This document shows, piece after piece, positions 1 through 9,426 of a DNA stretch of 64,000 bases. The notes under the pieces are model-generated. The model did not search any database. It was not told the origin of the DNA and saw nothing but the letters and a program-made list of their open reading frames with translations. Positions within the stretch are counted from its first letter, which is position 1. Each line of letters begins with the position of its first letter. Origin of the DNA: Candidatus Margulisiibacteriota bacterium (GTDB lineage Bacteria; Margulisbacteria; WOR-1; JAHJIW01); NCBI GenBank assembly GCA_018823125.1, contig JAHJIW010000005.1, forward strand, positions 237,968 to 301,967. The letters are read 5' to 3'. Both the position numbers and the translations under genes were made by a program.

Positions 1-729
1 AGCCGGATACGTTTCGACAATATCGGTAGTGCGGGTACCGTAGGCGGGCCAAATAAATTTACCCCCCATGCTAGCCGGCAGTGCATTTTCTACGGTTAAT
101 CCAAGAGAAAAAATGTTACTCGGCTTATAGATCATCCCCACATCCATTTCATAACCCGAACCGGTGCCCCCGTAGATGGTTCCACCCGAAAGTCCCTGGT
201 AAAAAAGTTTAAAATTGGCACCCATTAAAATATGTTTTAATATATCATGATCAAAAAACCGCTCCAGTTGAACACCATAAGCCAAGATAATGGCAGTATT
301 ACTATAGTTATAAGACGCAGTTCCCTCATTAGTAGACGGAAATACACGAATTTCCCCGGATACTTCAATCGTAGCTGAAACCGGTGCGGTAAAACTTAAA
401 CCCGAACCAATATAACCTAATCCAAAAGTTCCAAAATCAGTAGGATAAACTCCACCCAGCTGAGTGTAATTTACTTCGTTAATAAAATTACCCGACATGC
501 TGGTGACTTGCCACTTTGGAGAAGTACTAATTCCGGCAGGATTAACAAACATACTGCTGGGATCGGCATCAATGGCTACAAATGCCTTGCCCAGCCCTAA
601 CGGCCGCGCCCCTACCCCTAATCGCGTGGGATCATTAGCAACTTTAAGTTCAGCAAAGGAAGGTACAACTAAAACACTACATAAAACTATGCACAAAATA
701 AAAATACTAAAATATTTACTTTGTTTCAT
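1..729 (-). CDS. PorV/PorQ-like outer-membrane beta-barrel protein, C-terminus cut by window edge
   Basis: The reading frame is open from an ATG at 729-727 to the first base of the window, so 243 residues are visible and the C-terminus is missing. It begins with a signal peptide of about 26 residues ending PSFA. The following stretch (DPTRLGVGARPLGLGKAFVA, then FVNPAGI) is the hallmark N-terminus of PorV/PorQ/FadL-like barrels, in which a surface loop holds the NPAG motif. It resembles the N-terminal barrel of the 871-residue protein at 51092-53707, so the two are paralogues. An AAGGA Shine-Dalgarno sits 5 nt before the ATG. It follows the YtxH-like gene by 27 nt in the same direction. The location is inferred to be the outer membrane; its cargo or partner is unknown. 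Confidence 0.8.
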   Translation of the reverse strand, partial: MKQSKYFSIFILCIVLCSVLVVPSFAELKVANDPTRLGVGARPLGLGKAFVAIDADPSSMFVNPAGISTSPKWQVTSMSGNFINEVNYTQLGGVYPTDFGTFGLGYIGSGLSFTAPVSATIEVSGEIRVFPSTNEGTASYNYSNTAIILAYGVQLERFFDHDILKHILMGANFKLFYQGLSGGTIYGGTGSGYEMDVGMIYKPSNIFSLGLTVENALPASMGGKFIWPAYGTRTTDIVETYPA

Positions 730-756
730 TACGTTCCTTAGATGATTAAGTAAACC

Positions 757-972
757 TTATTCTTCCGCTTCCAATGCTTCGTCAATTTTTTGTTTAGCTT
801 TAGACGCTAGTTCTTCACCTTTAGTCTTAACATCTTCGCCAACTTTTTTAGCTTTATCCATGGCTTCCGAAAGTTTTTTTCTGGTTTCTTCACCTTTTTG
901 TGGAGCAAATAAAACTCCGGCAACCACGCCCAACAGTCCCCCGGTAAAAAGTCCTTTAATCCATCTTCCCAT
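757..972 (-). CDS. YtxH-like small membrane protein
   Basis: 71 residues. A short basic N-terminus is followed by one glycine-rich hydrophobic segment (about residues 8-23, GLFTGGLLGVVAGVLFAP) and then a charged amphipathic tail rich in Lys, Glu and Ala (KGEETRKKLSEAMDKAKK), predicted as coiled coil. This is the YtxH layout, often mis-annotated as gas vesicle protein; family members are general-stress or envelope-associated proteins of unknown mechanism. It forms a trio with the DUF948-like gene and a second YtxH-like gene upstream. Only 11 nt separate it from the DUF948-like gene, so co-transcription is likely. Confidence 0.75.
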   Translation of the reverse strand: MGRWIKGLFTGGLLGVVAGVLFAPQKGEETRKKLSEAMDKAKKVGEDVKTKGEELASKAKQKIDEALEAEE

Positions 973-983
973 AACAAACCTCC

Positions 984-1388
984 TTAAATATTATTTTTTT
1001 TCTCGCCCAGCAAAACTTCAAGCAGTCGCTTTAATCCGGCTAAAGCGCTCAGCACCGCAATGCGGGAAGCCACATTTGATTTTTTGGCTTTTCCTTTCAT
1101 GACCGATATCCCGGTAGAAACCGCTCCGAAAACCTCTAAAAATGAGGTGAGAAAATTTAGTCTTTTAACAATTTCGCGCGCACTTTCGGTGGTGGCAATT
1201 ACGTTTGCAGAAATACTTTGCACTAAAGAATTTATGTCGCGCTCGGTAGTGGCCATGATGCGATTAGCAGAGCGCACAGATTTAACTATTTCGGCAATCA
1301 GCCAGGTAATATAAACGCATAGTACGGTCAAGGCAATGACAAAAATGATCAAACATATATTCAATATGATACCGATATCGAATGCCAT
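984..1388 (-). CDS. DUF948-like membrane-anchored coiled-coil protein
   Basis: 134 residues with an N-terminal transmembrane helix (about residues 6-32, NICLIIFVIALTVLCVYITW), then a heptad-like region (AEIVKSVRSANRIMATTERD) and a second weakly hydrophobic stretch around residues 78-95. The layout resembles DUF948 proteins, which often sit next to YtxH genes in Firmicutes and other phyla. The function is unknown. It lies between two YtxH-like genes with gaps of 11 nt and 2 nt, which argues that the three products act together at the inner membrane. The family assignment is by architecture only. Confidence 0.6.
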   Translation of the reverse strand: MAFDIGIILNICLIIFVIALTVLCVYITWLIAEIVKSVRSANRIMATTERDINSLVQSISANVIATTESAREIVKRLNFLTSFLEVFGAVSTGISVMKGKAKKSNVASRIAVLSALAGLKRLLEVLLGEKKNNI

Positions 1389-1390
1389 AA

Positions 1391-1717
1391 TTAGGCTCCT
1401 TCCTCTTCAATGTTTTGTTCTTTTTCTAATTCTTCGTGTTTTTGTTGGGCGGCTTTTTTGGCTTCGGAGATGGCATAAGTTAATTTATCGATTCCGGATT
1501 CAACTGCCTCTTTGGTTTGATTAATTGCTTTTTGTGATCCATCCTTTAATTCTTGAACCACTTGATCCGAATTATCACTAAATTCATCGATTCTATTTTT
1601 AACGTATTCTCTGGTTTCCTCGCCAGCGTGCGGGGCAAAAAGGATCCCTACTACCCCTCCCACTAAACTGCCAAAAAACAATCCGTCTAAAAATCCTGAT
1701 CCTTCTTTTTTTGACAC
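1391..1717 (-). CDS. YtxH-like small membrane protein (second copy)
   Basis: 108 residues, starting with GTG (1717-1715) preceded by an AGGTGA Shine-Dalgarno. The hydrophobic glycine-rich segment (GLFFGSLVGGVVGILFAPHAG) is followed by a long charged helix with Gln, Lys and Glu, ending in an acidic tail. It is a paralogue of the shorter YtxH-like protein at 757-972. The gene is 9 nt downstream of pheA. A role in envelope stress is known for some relatives but cannot be claimed here. Confidence 0.75.
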   Translation of the reverse strand: MSKKEGSGFLDGLFFGSLVGGVVGILFAPHAGEETREYVKNRIDEFSDNSDQVVQELKDGSQKAINQTKEAVESGIDKLTYAISEAKKAAQQKHEELEKEQNIEEEGA

Positions 1718-1726
1718 TTATCTCAC

Positions 1727-2590
1727 CTACGCTTTCGGGTAAGACCCTAATATCTTCAAAAACGATACTTTCTTTTTAATAAAATTTAAAGCTTCTTTAA
1801 TAACATTATCTTCCCTGTGCCCTTCCATGTCAATAAAGAAATAATAATCTCCTAAATCTTTTTTGGCCGGTCGTGATTCAATCTTAGTTAAATTGATGGC
1901 ACGCGAAGCAAATTCTCCTAAAATATTATGCAAACCACCGGGCCGATCTCGTCCCACCGAAAAAACAATTGAGGTTTTATCCCTGCCGGTGCGGCGGTAA
2001 TCACTTTTAGACAACACTAAAAATCGAGTTTGATTTTGACTGGCATTTATTTTGGTAGCAATAATACTCAATCCATATAACTTAGCGGCGGCACGGGTAC
2101 CTACCGCAGCAAACAACGGATGATGTCCGGATATTCTTCCTAGTATTTTTTCTCCAATAGAAGTAGCTACTTGTTTCACTGCATCCGCGGTGCTGTACGC
2201 CAGATGAAGGTTAGCTTTTGGCAATTTTTTTCGCAGGTAATCTTTGCATTGATCAATTGCCTGCGGATGAGAGATAACGTCGGTGACTTGATACAACTTA
2301 GTTCCGCGAGGAGCGATAAGATTATGGGCAATCGGAATGATAATTTCTCTTTTTATCTTCAAATTGACTTCTTTAACCAACATGTCCATTACGATTCCGA
2401 CCGTGCCTTCAATTGAATTTTCAACCGGTACGACCGCTTCCTCTATTTTCCCTCGATTGGCCGCTAAAAGTAGTTGGTGGATAGTAGAATAAGGAGTCAG
2501 CCGGGTTTTAGCTAAACCTTTAAGATATTTGGTTCCCGCTTCTTCGCAGTAGGTTCCTTCAGGGCCCAGAAAACCGATTTTTTTACGCAT
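1727..2590 (-). CDS. pheA: prephenate dehydratase
   Basis: 287 residues, the length of a monofunctional enzyme. It converts prephenate to phenylpyruvate in phenylalanine synthesis. The catalytic PDT domain spans about residues 4-185 (GFLGPEGTYCEEA at the start, ENSIEGTVG, and TRFLVLSK at the end). A C-terminal ACT domain follows with the ESRPAK motif that forms the phenylalanine effector site, so feedback inhibition is expected. No chorismate mutase domain is fused. It is 11 nt downstream of the dCMP deaminase gene. aroQ and trpE lie in another operon of this window, consistent with a complete aromatic pathway dispersed on the chromosome. Confidence 0.95.
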   Translation of the reverse strand: MRKKIGFLGPEGTYCEEAGTKYLKGLAKTRLTPYSTIHQLLLAANRGKIEEAVVPVENSIEGTVGIVMDMLVKEVNLKIKREIIIPIAHNLIAPRGTKLYQVTDVISHPQAIDQCKDYLRKKLPKANLHLAYSTADAVKQVATSIGEKILGRISGHHPLFAAVGTRAAAKLYGLSIIATKINASQNQTRFLVLSKSDYRRTGRDKTSIVFSVGRDRPGGLHNILGEFASRAINLTKIESRPAKKDLGDYYFFIDMEGHREDNVIKEALNFIKKKVSFLKILGSYPKA

Positions 2591-2601
2591 GAGTAACTCC
2601 C

Positions 2602-3057
2602 TTAATGATCCATGAGATGCAATACTTTCAGTTTTGACTCCTTGAGCATCTTCATCGCCAGTTCATCCGGATAATTACCTTTAAAAATTAATTTTTCAAT
2701 TCCCGCATTAATTAACATTTTAGCGCAAATTACACAGGGCTGATAAGTACAGTACATGGTGGCGCCCTCAATTTTCACTCCGTGCCACGCCGCCTGAATA
2801 ATTGCATTTTGTTCGGCATGCAATCCCCGGCAAAGCTCGTGGCGCTGTCCGGAAGGTAATCCCATTTCTTTACGGATACAGCCTACTTCTTCGCAATGTT
2901 TCATTCCTCGCGGAGCACCATTGTAGCCAGTGGTCAAAATACGGTTATCTTTAACCAGGACGGCTCCCACACTGCGCTTAACACAGGTTGCTCGTTTGGA
3001 AACCAGCTCCGCAATTCCCATGAAATAATTGTCCCAGGAAGGTCTTTTACTATGCAT
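2602..3057 (-). CDS. dCMP deaminase family protein
   Basis: 151 residues of the cytidine/deoxycytidylate deaminase fold. Zinc ligands are visible as HAEQNAI (His80, proton shuttle Glu82) and PCVICAKML (Cys108, Cys111). The ComEB-like type carries extra Cys/His residues in the insertion (HCEEVGC, about residues 54-60), which fits the second zinc site of dCMP deaminases. The expected reaction is dCMP to dUMP, feeding thymidylate synthesis; tmk is elsewhere in this window. Only 1 nt separates it from the transketolase C-terminal subunit gene. Confidence 0.9.
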   Translation of the reverse strand: MHSKRPSWDNYFMGIAELVSKRATCVKRSVGAVLVKDNRILTTGYNGAPRGMKHCEEVGCIRKEMGLPSGQRHELCRGLHAEQNAIIQAAWHGVKIEGATMYCTYQPCVICAKMLINAGIEKLIFKGNYPDELAMKMLKESKLKVLHLMDH

Positions 3058-3058
3058 G

Positions 3059-4012
3059 CTATTTCCCTTTGCGCGATAAAGCTAATTTAGCAGCAGCTAC
3101 AACATCCTTGGCCGTCATGCCGTATTTTTCTAACAACTCTTGTGGTTTTCCGGATTCGGCAAACATATCTTTCATTCCTACCCTAACTACCGGAACCGGA
3201 TAATTTTCGCAAATAACTTCGGCTACGGCACCCCCTAAACCACCCACAATCGAATGTTCTTCGGCAGTTACAATTGCTCCGGTTTCCTTTGCGGCTTTAA
3301 TAATCATTTCTGCATCTAAAGGTTTGATGGTGTGCATATTAATGACCCGCACCGAAATTCCTTCGTTTTGCAACAGCTTGGCCGCATCCATGGAAATTTT
3401 TACCATAATGCCGCAGGCAATGATGGTTAAATCTTTACCACCGGTCATTTCCAAGGCTTTGCCAATTTTAAAACCGTAGTTTTCACTTTCATAAACCAGC
3501 GGTACTTTAGGACGATTTAAGCGCACGTAAGCCGGACCATGGGTTTTTACCAAAGCTTTAATCGTATTAGCAGTTTCAATTGCGTCCGCCGGAACAATGA
3601 CCGTTAAGTTTGGCAAAGACCGCATAATGGCGATATCTTCCATGGCTTGGTGCGTTACTCCATCTTCGCCCGTGGTAATACCGCCGTGGGTAGCCACAAT
3701 TTTTACGTTTAAGCGCGGATAAGCAACTGAAACTCTAACCTGATCCCAGGCACGACCGCTGGCAAAAACCGCAAAGGTAGAAGCAAAAACAATTTTTCCT
3801 GAAGCGGCTAACCCCGCCGCAACCCCAATCATGTCTTGTTCGGCAACACCGCAATTTATAAAACGGTCGGGAAATTCACGGCAAAAAGTACAGGTTTTAG
3901 TAGAGGAAGATAAATCGGCATCTAAAACTACCAGATTTTTATATTCCTTGCCTAACTCCACCAATAACTTGCCGTAGGTTTCTCTGCTGGATACTAATTT
4001 TTCTTCTGCCAA
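3059..4012 (-). CDS. transketolase, C-terminal subunit
   Basis: 317 residues holding the pyrimidine-binding (PYR) and C-terminal domains of transketolase; the N-terminal half is the adjacent gene. Visible motifs include [19 protein letters not shown] (the TPP-activating Glu in AEQ) and [15 protein letters not shown]. The start codon is TTG at 4012-4010, supported by a CAGGAG Shine-Dalgarno 8 nt upstream; an ATG would truncate the PYR domain. Split transketolases are found in archaea and many anaerobes, where the two subunits form the active enzyme of the non-oxidative pentose phosphate pathway. Confidence 0.92.
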   Translation of the reverse strand: MAEEKLVSSRETYGKLLVELGKEYKNLVVLDADLSSSTKTCTFCREFPDRFINCGVAEQDMIGVAAGLAASGKIVFASTFAVFASGRAWDQVRVSVAYPRLNVKIVATHGGITTGEDGVTHQAMEDIAIMRSLPNLTVIVPADAIETANTIKALVKTHGPAYVRLNRPKVPLVYESENYGFKIGKALEMTGGKDLTIIACGIMVKISMDAAKLLQNEGISVRVINMHTIKPLDAEMIIKAAKETGAIVTAEEHSIVGGLGGAVAEVICENYPVPVVRVGMKDMFAESGKPQELLEKYGMTAKDVVAAAKLALSRKGK

Positions 4013-4014
4013 GG

Positions 4015-4839
4015 CTATAACTCCTGTAAAGCTTTTTCTAACTCTGGTTTGGTGGGGGGCCTACCATGAAACCCAACTACCCCCTCCATAAAGGAAACGC
4101 CTTTGCCTTTGGTGGTTTCAAAAATAATGGCAGTCGGTTTTCCTTTATGGGCAGCAGCTTTATCCAAAGCCGCACAAACATCTTTAATACTGTGCCCGTC
4201 AACGTTATCAATGACGTTAAAACGAAAAGCTTTCCATTTATCTGAAATCGGTTCAATCCCTTTAATATCTTCAACTTTTCCGTCAATTTGTAATTTATTA
4301 TGGTCCAGCATGACAATTAAATTATCCAACTTGTGGTGTCCCGCCGCCATGGCCGCTTCCCAAATTTGCCCTTCTTGTGATTCACCATCACCAATTAAAC
4401 AATATACTTTGGAATCTTTCTTATCCATGCGGTTAGCCAGGGCCATGCCTACCGCAACCGAAAGCCCCTGCCCCAAAGAACCACTGGTCATTTCAATCCC
4501 CGGCAAACTTAGCATATCGGGATGGCCCTGCAGGGAACTGCCAATTTGGCGCAGCGTTTTAAGATAGGCCACCGGAAAATAGCCGGATTCGGCTAAAACC
4601 GCATACAAAACCGGCGCGGCATGCCCCTTAGACAATACGAATTTATCTCTATCCTCTAATTCGGGCTTTTTAGGATCAATTTTCATCTTGTAAAAATAAA
4701 GAGAAGTAACAATATCGGTAGCCGAAAGTGATCCGCCAGGATGTCCTGAATCGGCGCGGCCAATCATTTCAACAATGTGACGTCTGATTACGCGGGCTTT
4801 TTCTTCTAATTCTTTTATTTTTTCTCTGCTGATTCCCAA
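4015..4839 (-). CDS. transketolase, N-terminal subunit
   Basis: 274 residues covering the thiamine-diphosphate PP domain. The conserved SGHPGGSLSA segment lies at about residues 31-40, and the TPP/Mg motif GDGESQEGQIWEA is near residue 150 with a downstream DHNKLQIDG. The start is TTG (4839-4837) with GGGGGAT upstream; no in-frame ATG fits before the conserved region. It is 2 nt upstream of the C-terminal subunit gene and 34 nt downstream of murB, so it appears to ride on the murein operon. Confidence 0.92.
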   Translation of the reverse strand: MGISREKIKELEEKARVIRRHIVEMIGRADSGHPGGSLSATDIVTSLYFYKMKIDPKKPELEDRDKFVLSKGHAAPVLYAVLAESGYFPVAYLKTLRQIGSSLQGHPDMLSLPGIEMTSGSLGQGLSVAVGMALANRMDKKDSKVYCLIGDGESQEGQIWEAAMAAGHHKLDNLIVMLDHNKLQIDGKVEDIKGIEPISDKWKAFRFNVIDNVDGHSIKDVCAALDKAAAHKGKPTAIIFETTKGKGVSFMEGVVGFHGRPPTKPELEKALQEL

Positions 4840-4873
4840 CCAAATCCCCCGATCAAAATTAAATGAAAGAATA

Positions 4874-5731
4874 TCATATAATTACTCTTATTTCTAGCTC
4901 CAATTTAACCTGAAATTTATCAAAAACTTTCCGTTGGATTAAGTCGATTAATTGCAAGACATCTTGGGCGGTGGCCTCTTTTTGGTTAATAATAAAATTA
5001 GCGTGCTGCTCGCTTACTGCGGCTCCCCCAATTTTGGCACCCTTCAAGCCACACGCCTCAATCAGCATGGCCGCCGGGCCCTGCGCCGGATTTTTAAATA
5101 TACTTCCGGCAGACGGAAGCGCTAAAGGCTGTGTCTCACTTCTTTTTATTTTGAAATTTTCCATGCGTTTTTTAATTTTTCCTGAATTGTCTTTTTCTAA
5201 AGCAAATTCGGCCGCCGTAATAATTAATTTTTCGGTTTGGAATCTGCTGCGGCGATAGCCAAATCCCGCAGCTGCTTGATTAATTACAATTTCTTTACCG
5301 GAAAAATCAACACAAAAGACACGGGTCAAAGCTTGCGAAATCCATTGGTCTTTTAGCCCGGCATTCATAACAATCGCACCGCCCACCGTACCCGGAATGC
5401 CAAAAACAAATTCTAATCCGGTCAATGCTTTAGCTGAGAGTGTCTTAGCTAAATTTGAGAGCTTGACCCCCGCCCCTACCTTAACCATATTTGAATCAGG
5501 AATAAATTCAATTTGCCCAAAAGAAATTTTTAGCACGGTAGAGTTAATTCCATTATCAGAAATTAAAACGTTTGATCCTTCACCCAGAATAACCGTTGCC
5601 GGGTCCAGCGGATGATCGCGCAGAAAATTAATTAAATCCGGGTAGCTTTCCGGGACAACTAAAGTTAAAGCCGGCCCTCCGATTTTAAAGGTGGTGTATT
5701 TCCTTAAGGATTCATTTTGAAGAATCTTCAT
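4874..5731 (-). CDS. murB: UDP-N-acetylenolpyruvoylglucosamine reductase
   Basis: 285 residues. The FAD-binding motif GEGSNVLISDNG and the substrate region GIPGTVGGAIVMNAG are present, followed by YRRSRF and the catalytic serine region SAGSIFKNP. The enzyme reduces UDP-GlcNAc-enolpyruvate to UDP-MurNAc in the cytoplasm with NADPH. The ATG lies inside the end of murC (20-nt overlap), suggesting translational coupling. Length fits the shorter type II MurB. Confidence 0.95.
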   Translation of the reverse strand: MKILQNESLRKYTTFKIGGPALTLVVPESYPDLINFLRDHPLDPATVILGEGSNVLISDNGINSTVLKISFGQIEFIPDSNMVKVGAGVKLSNLAKTLSAKALTGLEFVFGIPGTVGGAIVMNAGLKDQWISQALTRVFCVDFSGKEIVINQAAAGFGYRRSRFQTEKLIITAAEFALEKDNSGKIKKRMENFKIKRSETQPLALPSAGSIFKNPAQGPAAMLIEACGLKGAKIGGAAVSEQHANFIINQKEATAQDVLQLIDLIQRKVFDKFQVKLELEIRVII

Positions 5732-7151
5732 TACCTTTGATCCTCAGGCGGGTATATAGTTCTTTAGCCACGTTATTAATATCGCCGGCTCCGGCCACCA
5801 ACACTAAATCACCTTTTTTCACTTTATCCAGTAAATATTCGGCGATTTTTTCTTTACGCGGCAGATACACAATTTCCTTACCGTTCTTTTTGATTTCGTC
5901 CACAATCATCTTGCCCGAAACTCCGCTGATGGGTTTTTCTCCCGCACTATAAATATCAGTGATAATGATCACGTCGGCTTCATCAAACGAACCCCCAAAT
6001 TCCTTATGTAAATGCAAAGTGCGGGTATAACGGTGCGGCTGAAAAACACAAACTACCCGGGAACCCGGATAATTTAACTTGGCGGCCTGCAGCGTCATCT
6101 TGACTTCGGTCGGATGATGCGCGTAGTCATCAAAAATTTTGATTTCGTTAAACTCACCAATTAGTTGAAAGCGGCGCTTTGCTCCGGTAAAAGACTGCAG
6201 TGAGGTCGCCATGCTGCTAAAATCCAGATTATTTAACAGGCCCACATAAATCGCGGCCAAAGCATTTAAAATATTTTGCCAACCCGGAACCAGCAATTTT
6301 ACCTTGCCTTTTAATTTTTCTTTGTGATATACATTGAAATTTGAATACCCTTTTGAAAAAACAATATCATCTGCATATAAATCCGCTTTGGAGGTTAATC
6401 CATAAGTATAAATTGGCACGTCAGACGAAAGTTCTTTAACCAGAGCCGCCGAATTTTTCTCGTCAATATTGATGACCAGCTTCCCTTCTTTGCCCAGCTT
6501 TTTAGCAAAGGTTTTAAAAGCATCTTTAATTTCATCTAATGACCCGTAATGATCCAGGTGATCATCTTCGATATTAGTAATCACACCCAAATTAGGGTTC
6601 AAAATAAGAAAAGAACCGTCGCTTTCGTCTGCTTCAGCAATAATACAAGCAGAAGCACCGAGCCTGGCATTCCCTTCCACCGAATCGGTTTCACCGCCGA
6701 TTAAAAACGTTGGATTCATTCCTAAATCTAAAAATAGCTGGGCCAGCATTGAAGTGGTGGTGGTTTTTCCGTGGGTACCGGCAACCGCAATACTAATTTT
6801 AAACTGATCCATAATCCACGCCAGCATTTCTGCTCTCCGGCAAACATGAATCCCGTGCAGGCGGGCTTCCTTTTCTTCAACATTATCGGAAGAAATGGCG
6901 GTGGAAACTACCACCAGATCAGCCCCCCGGATATTACCTCTGCGATGGTTAATGTATACTTTAATGCCCATATCTTTTAAACGGATAGTATTTGAAGACT
7001 CTTTGACATCTGATCCTGATACCGTAAATCCCTTTTCAAAGAGAATCTTTGCAATGGCGCTCATCCCGCAACCACCAATACCTAAAAGATGAACGTGGCG
7101 CACTCTTTCCATTTTGATTTTTTCTAAACTATTTACTATTTTTTTACTCAT
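5712..7151 (-). CDS. murC: UDP-N-acetylmuramate--L-alanine ligase
   Basis: 479 residues, normal for the family. The N-terminal Rossmann motif HLLGIGGCGMSAIA (residues 21-34) binds the UDP-sugar, the ATP loop is GTHGKTTT (125-132), and IEDDHLDHYG and DDYAHHPTEV mark the central and C-terminal domains. It adds L-Ala to UDP-MurNAc. The chosen ATG has AAAGG 8 nt upstream; a later Met14 lacks such a site. It is 5 nt downstream of murG and overlaps murB. Confidence 0.96.
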   Translation of the reverse strand: MSKKIVNSLEKIKMERVRHVHLLGIGGCGMSAIAKILFEKGFTVSGSDVKESSNTIRLKDMGIKVYINHRRGNIRGADLVVVSTAISSDNVEEKEARLHGIHVCRRAEMLAWIMDQFKISIAVAGTHGKTTTTSMLAQLFLDLGMNPTFLIGGETDSVEGNARLGASACIIAEADESDGSFLILNPNLGVITNIEDDHLDHYGSLDEIKDAFKTFAKKLGKEGKLVINIDEKNSAALVKELSSDVPIYTYGLTSKADLYADDIVFSKGYSNFNVYHKEKLKGKVKLLVPGWQNILNALAAIYVGLLNNLDFSSMATSLQSFTGAKRRFQLIGEFNEIKIFDDYAHHPTEVKMTLQAAKLNYPGSRVVCVFQPHRYTRTLHLHKEFGGSFDEADVIIITDIYSAGEKPISGVSGKMIVDEIKKNGKEIVYLPRKEKIAEYLLDKVKKGDLVLVAGAGDINNVAKELYTRLRIKGNEDSSK

Positions 7152-7156
7152 TAATA

Positions 7157-8320
7157 TTAACCTTTAGGATTCGCAAACTGGCCCATTATATCAATAATTT
7201 TTAAGGCTGGATCACCTTTTTGCATATTCTTTACCGCGGCGGCCATAGCCTCAAGCTGGCGGCTGGTTTCGGCAATAAATTCAAATAAATTTACCGCCTT
7301 AAACTCATTTTCGCCCATCATCACCGCCGCTCCCCGATCAACTAACACCCTGGCATTGAGGGTTTGGTGATCAGCCGCTGCATAAGGAAACGGGATCAAA
7401 ATACTAGGCAATCCCCGGGCAATAATTTCGGCTAATGCCGTGGCCCCCGCTCTGCCGATTACTAAATCGGCAGCCGCCAAAATCCTTGAAACATCATCTA
7501 AATAATCAACCAGATAATAATTTTTTATTTCATCAAATTTTGACAGGCGGGCCAGGTCCACGAATTTATGGGGATCAAGATTTGCGTTTATGTTTTTTAA
7601 AACCGCCGCAAAATCCCTTTTGCCGATAACGTGAATTATTTCAAAATCTTCCGGGATTCCTTTTTTAGCAGCCTCTACAACTTTTTCGTTTATGGCTTTG
7701 GACCCCTGGCTTCCTCCCCAAATTAAAATTTTTAATTTATCATTAGACAATCCCAAAGCATTAATTGCGGTAGCGCGATCCGCGGTTAAAATATTTTTTC
7801 TGACCGGGTTGCCAACTACTACCCCTTTTTTTGATTTAAAATATTTTTTTGATTCATCAAAAGCCAGCAACACGGTTTTAGCAAAAAAACTGCAAACTTT
7901 ATTAGTTACACCTAATACCACATTTTGTTCCTGTAAAATCACCGGGACCCGCAAAAGGTAAGCGGCCATCGCGACCGGCAACCCCACAAACCCTCCGGTA
8001 ATTAAAACGGCCTGTGGTTTAAATTTAAGAATTATGAATAGAGACTGAAAAACGGCGAACAGTGCAAAAAAAGGAGAAAGGATCGATTTAAGAGACAGTT
8101 TTCTTAAGCAGCGAATCACGCTAATGTATTTAATTTGATATCTAGCGCCCGGATATCTAACCCGCAAATTAAATTTTGGAATAATATTTTTTTCCATTCC
8201 TTCTTTAGAGGCCACAAAAAGCACTTCATTTTTTAGGTCATGGTCGAAAAGGGCTTCGGCCACCGCAATGCCGGGATAAATATGTCCGCCGGTTCCACCT
8301 CCGGCAATTAATACTCTCAT
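7157..8320 (-). CDS. murG: UDP-GlcNAc:lipid I N-acetylglucosaminyltransferase
   Basis: 387 residues. The N-terminal glycine loop AGGGTGGHIYPGIAVAEAL and the C-terminal UDP-GlcNAc site (GRAGATALAEI, then FPYAAADHQTLNA) are intact. MurG works at the inner face of the cytoplasmic membrane and makes lipid II from lipid I. The start overlaps the ftsW stop as ATGA (8317-8320), which fits coupled translation within the murein operon. Confidence 0.96.
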   Translation of the reverse strand: MRVLIAGGGTGGHIYPGIAVAEALFDHDLKNEVLFVASKEGMEKNIIPKFNLRVRYPGARYQIKYISVIRCLRKLSLKSILSPFFALFAVFQSLFIILKFKPQAVLITGGFVGLPVAMAAYLLRVPVILQEQNVVLGVTNKVCSFFAKTVLLAFDESKKYFKSKKGVVVGNPVRKNILTADRATAINALGLSNDKLKILIWGGSQGSKAINEKVVEAAKKGIPEDFEIIHVIGKRDFAAVLKNINANLDPHKFVDLARLSKFDEIKNYYLVDYLDDVSRILAAADLVIGRAGATALAEIIARGLPSILIPFPYAAADHQTLNARVLVDRGAAVMMGENEFKAVNLFEFIAETSRQLEAMAAAVKNMQKGDPALKIIDIMGQFANPKG

Positions 8321-9426
8321 TCCCTGCTCCTGACCGGATTAACTTTTGACGAAACATTAAGCACTAAGCCCACTGCAAAAAGAGAAATCAAAAGCGAAGT
8401 TCCTCCGTAGCTGACAAACGGCAGCGGAATACCGGTAGTCGGCAAAAGACCCAGCACTACAAAAATATTAACTAAAGCCTGCATTCCGATCCAGGTAATA
8501 ATGCCCGCCGCCACCAAAGCTTGATAACGATCTTTGGCAAAGCGCGCAATTCCTAAACCCCTTACGATAAACATAAAAAACAAAAATAAAACTACTAAAG
8601 CACCAATTAAGCCGGTTTCTTCACACAGTACGGCAAAAATAAAATCAGTATATTGCTGAGGAAGGTAATAAAATTTTTGTTTGGAAGCTCCCAGTCCTAA
8701 ACCAAAAAGCCCGCCGGAGCCTACCGCCAAAAGCGATTGAATCACGTGAAAACCCACGTTATAAGGATCTTTCCAGGGATTAATGTATCCCATGATTCTG
8801 CGTAATCGATAAGAACTGGTAAAACTCAGCACTATCACTGCAATTAATCCCAAGAGAGCCATCCCGCCCAGGTAAAGCTGGTTAGCACCGGCAACAAACA
8901 GCATCACAAAGGATACCGCCATAATCACGGCCGCCGTACCTAAATCGGGTTCTAACATGACGGTACCGATTACCAATAGTGTAAGCAATAGTGCAGGTAA
9001 AATCCCCCGTGTAAATAAAAGAATGCGTTCTTTAATGTTAGCCAGCGTCAACGCCAACATTAAAATCAAAGAAAGCTTAGCCAACTCCGAGGGTTGAAAG
9101 GAAAAAAGAAAAAAATCAAGCCAGCGTACGGCACCCCCTACTTTTTTCCCGATACCGGGCACCAAAACCAAAAGCAAAAGACCAAACGATAAAATAAATA
9201 ATGCCGGGGTCCATTTTTTTAATACGTTTAAGTCCATTTTATACGCCAGATACATGGCCGTAAGGGACAGTAAAAGGTATAAAATTTGCCGCTTAAAGTA
9301 ATAATAGGCATCGCCGACCCTCAAAGAAACTGAAGGACTAGCCGAAAAAACCATAATTAGTCCTACCGACAAAAGCATCAGCACTACAAACAATAAAATT
9401 AAATCGGGCCTGGCGCTTTTTTTCAA
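8317..9426 (-). CDS. ftsW: lipid II polymerase FtsW (SEDS family)
   Basis: 369 residues with about ten transmembrane helices typical of SEDS proteins. FQPSELAKLSLI and the C-terminal LPFVSYGGTSLL are the conserved signatures. It polymerises glycan strands at the septum together with a class B PBP, which is not in this window. The start codon is TTG overlapping the murD stop as TTGA (9423-9426). It is called FtsW, not RodA, because it sits between murD and murG; the second SEDS gene (19543-20781) is the RodA candidate. Confidence 0.93.
   Translation of the reverse strand: MKKSARPDLILLFVVLMLLSVGLIMVFSASPSVSLRVGDAYYYFKRQILYLLLSLTAMYLAYKMDLNVLKKWTPALFILSFGLLLLVLVPGIGKKVGGAVRWLDFFLFSFQPSELAKLSLILMLALTLANIKERILLFTRGILPALLLTLLVIGTVMLEPDLGTAAVIMAVSFVMLFVAGANQLYLGGMALLGLIAVIVLSFTSSYRLRRIMGYINPWKDPYNVGFHVIQSLLAVGSGGLFGLGLGASKQKFYYLPQQYTDFIFAVLCEETGLIGALVVLFLFFMFIVRGLGIARFAKDRYQALVAAGIITWIGMQALVNIFVVLGLLPTTGIPLPFVSYGGTSLLISLFAVGLVLNVSSKVNPVRSRE

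Noticed and set aside
757..1717. Gas vesicle proteins
   Set aside because: YtxH proteins are often named so by automatic pipelines; no GvpA-type sequence is present.
4103..4567. Plus-strand ORF of 154 residues
   Set aside because: It lies opposite the transketolase N-terminal gene, which has clear motifs. The plus-strand product has no domain, and its codon pattern mirrors the real gene.
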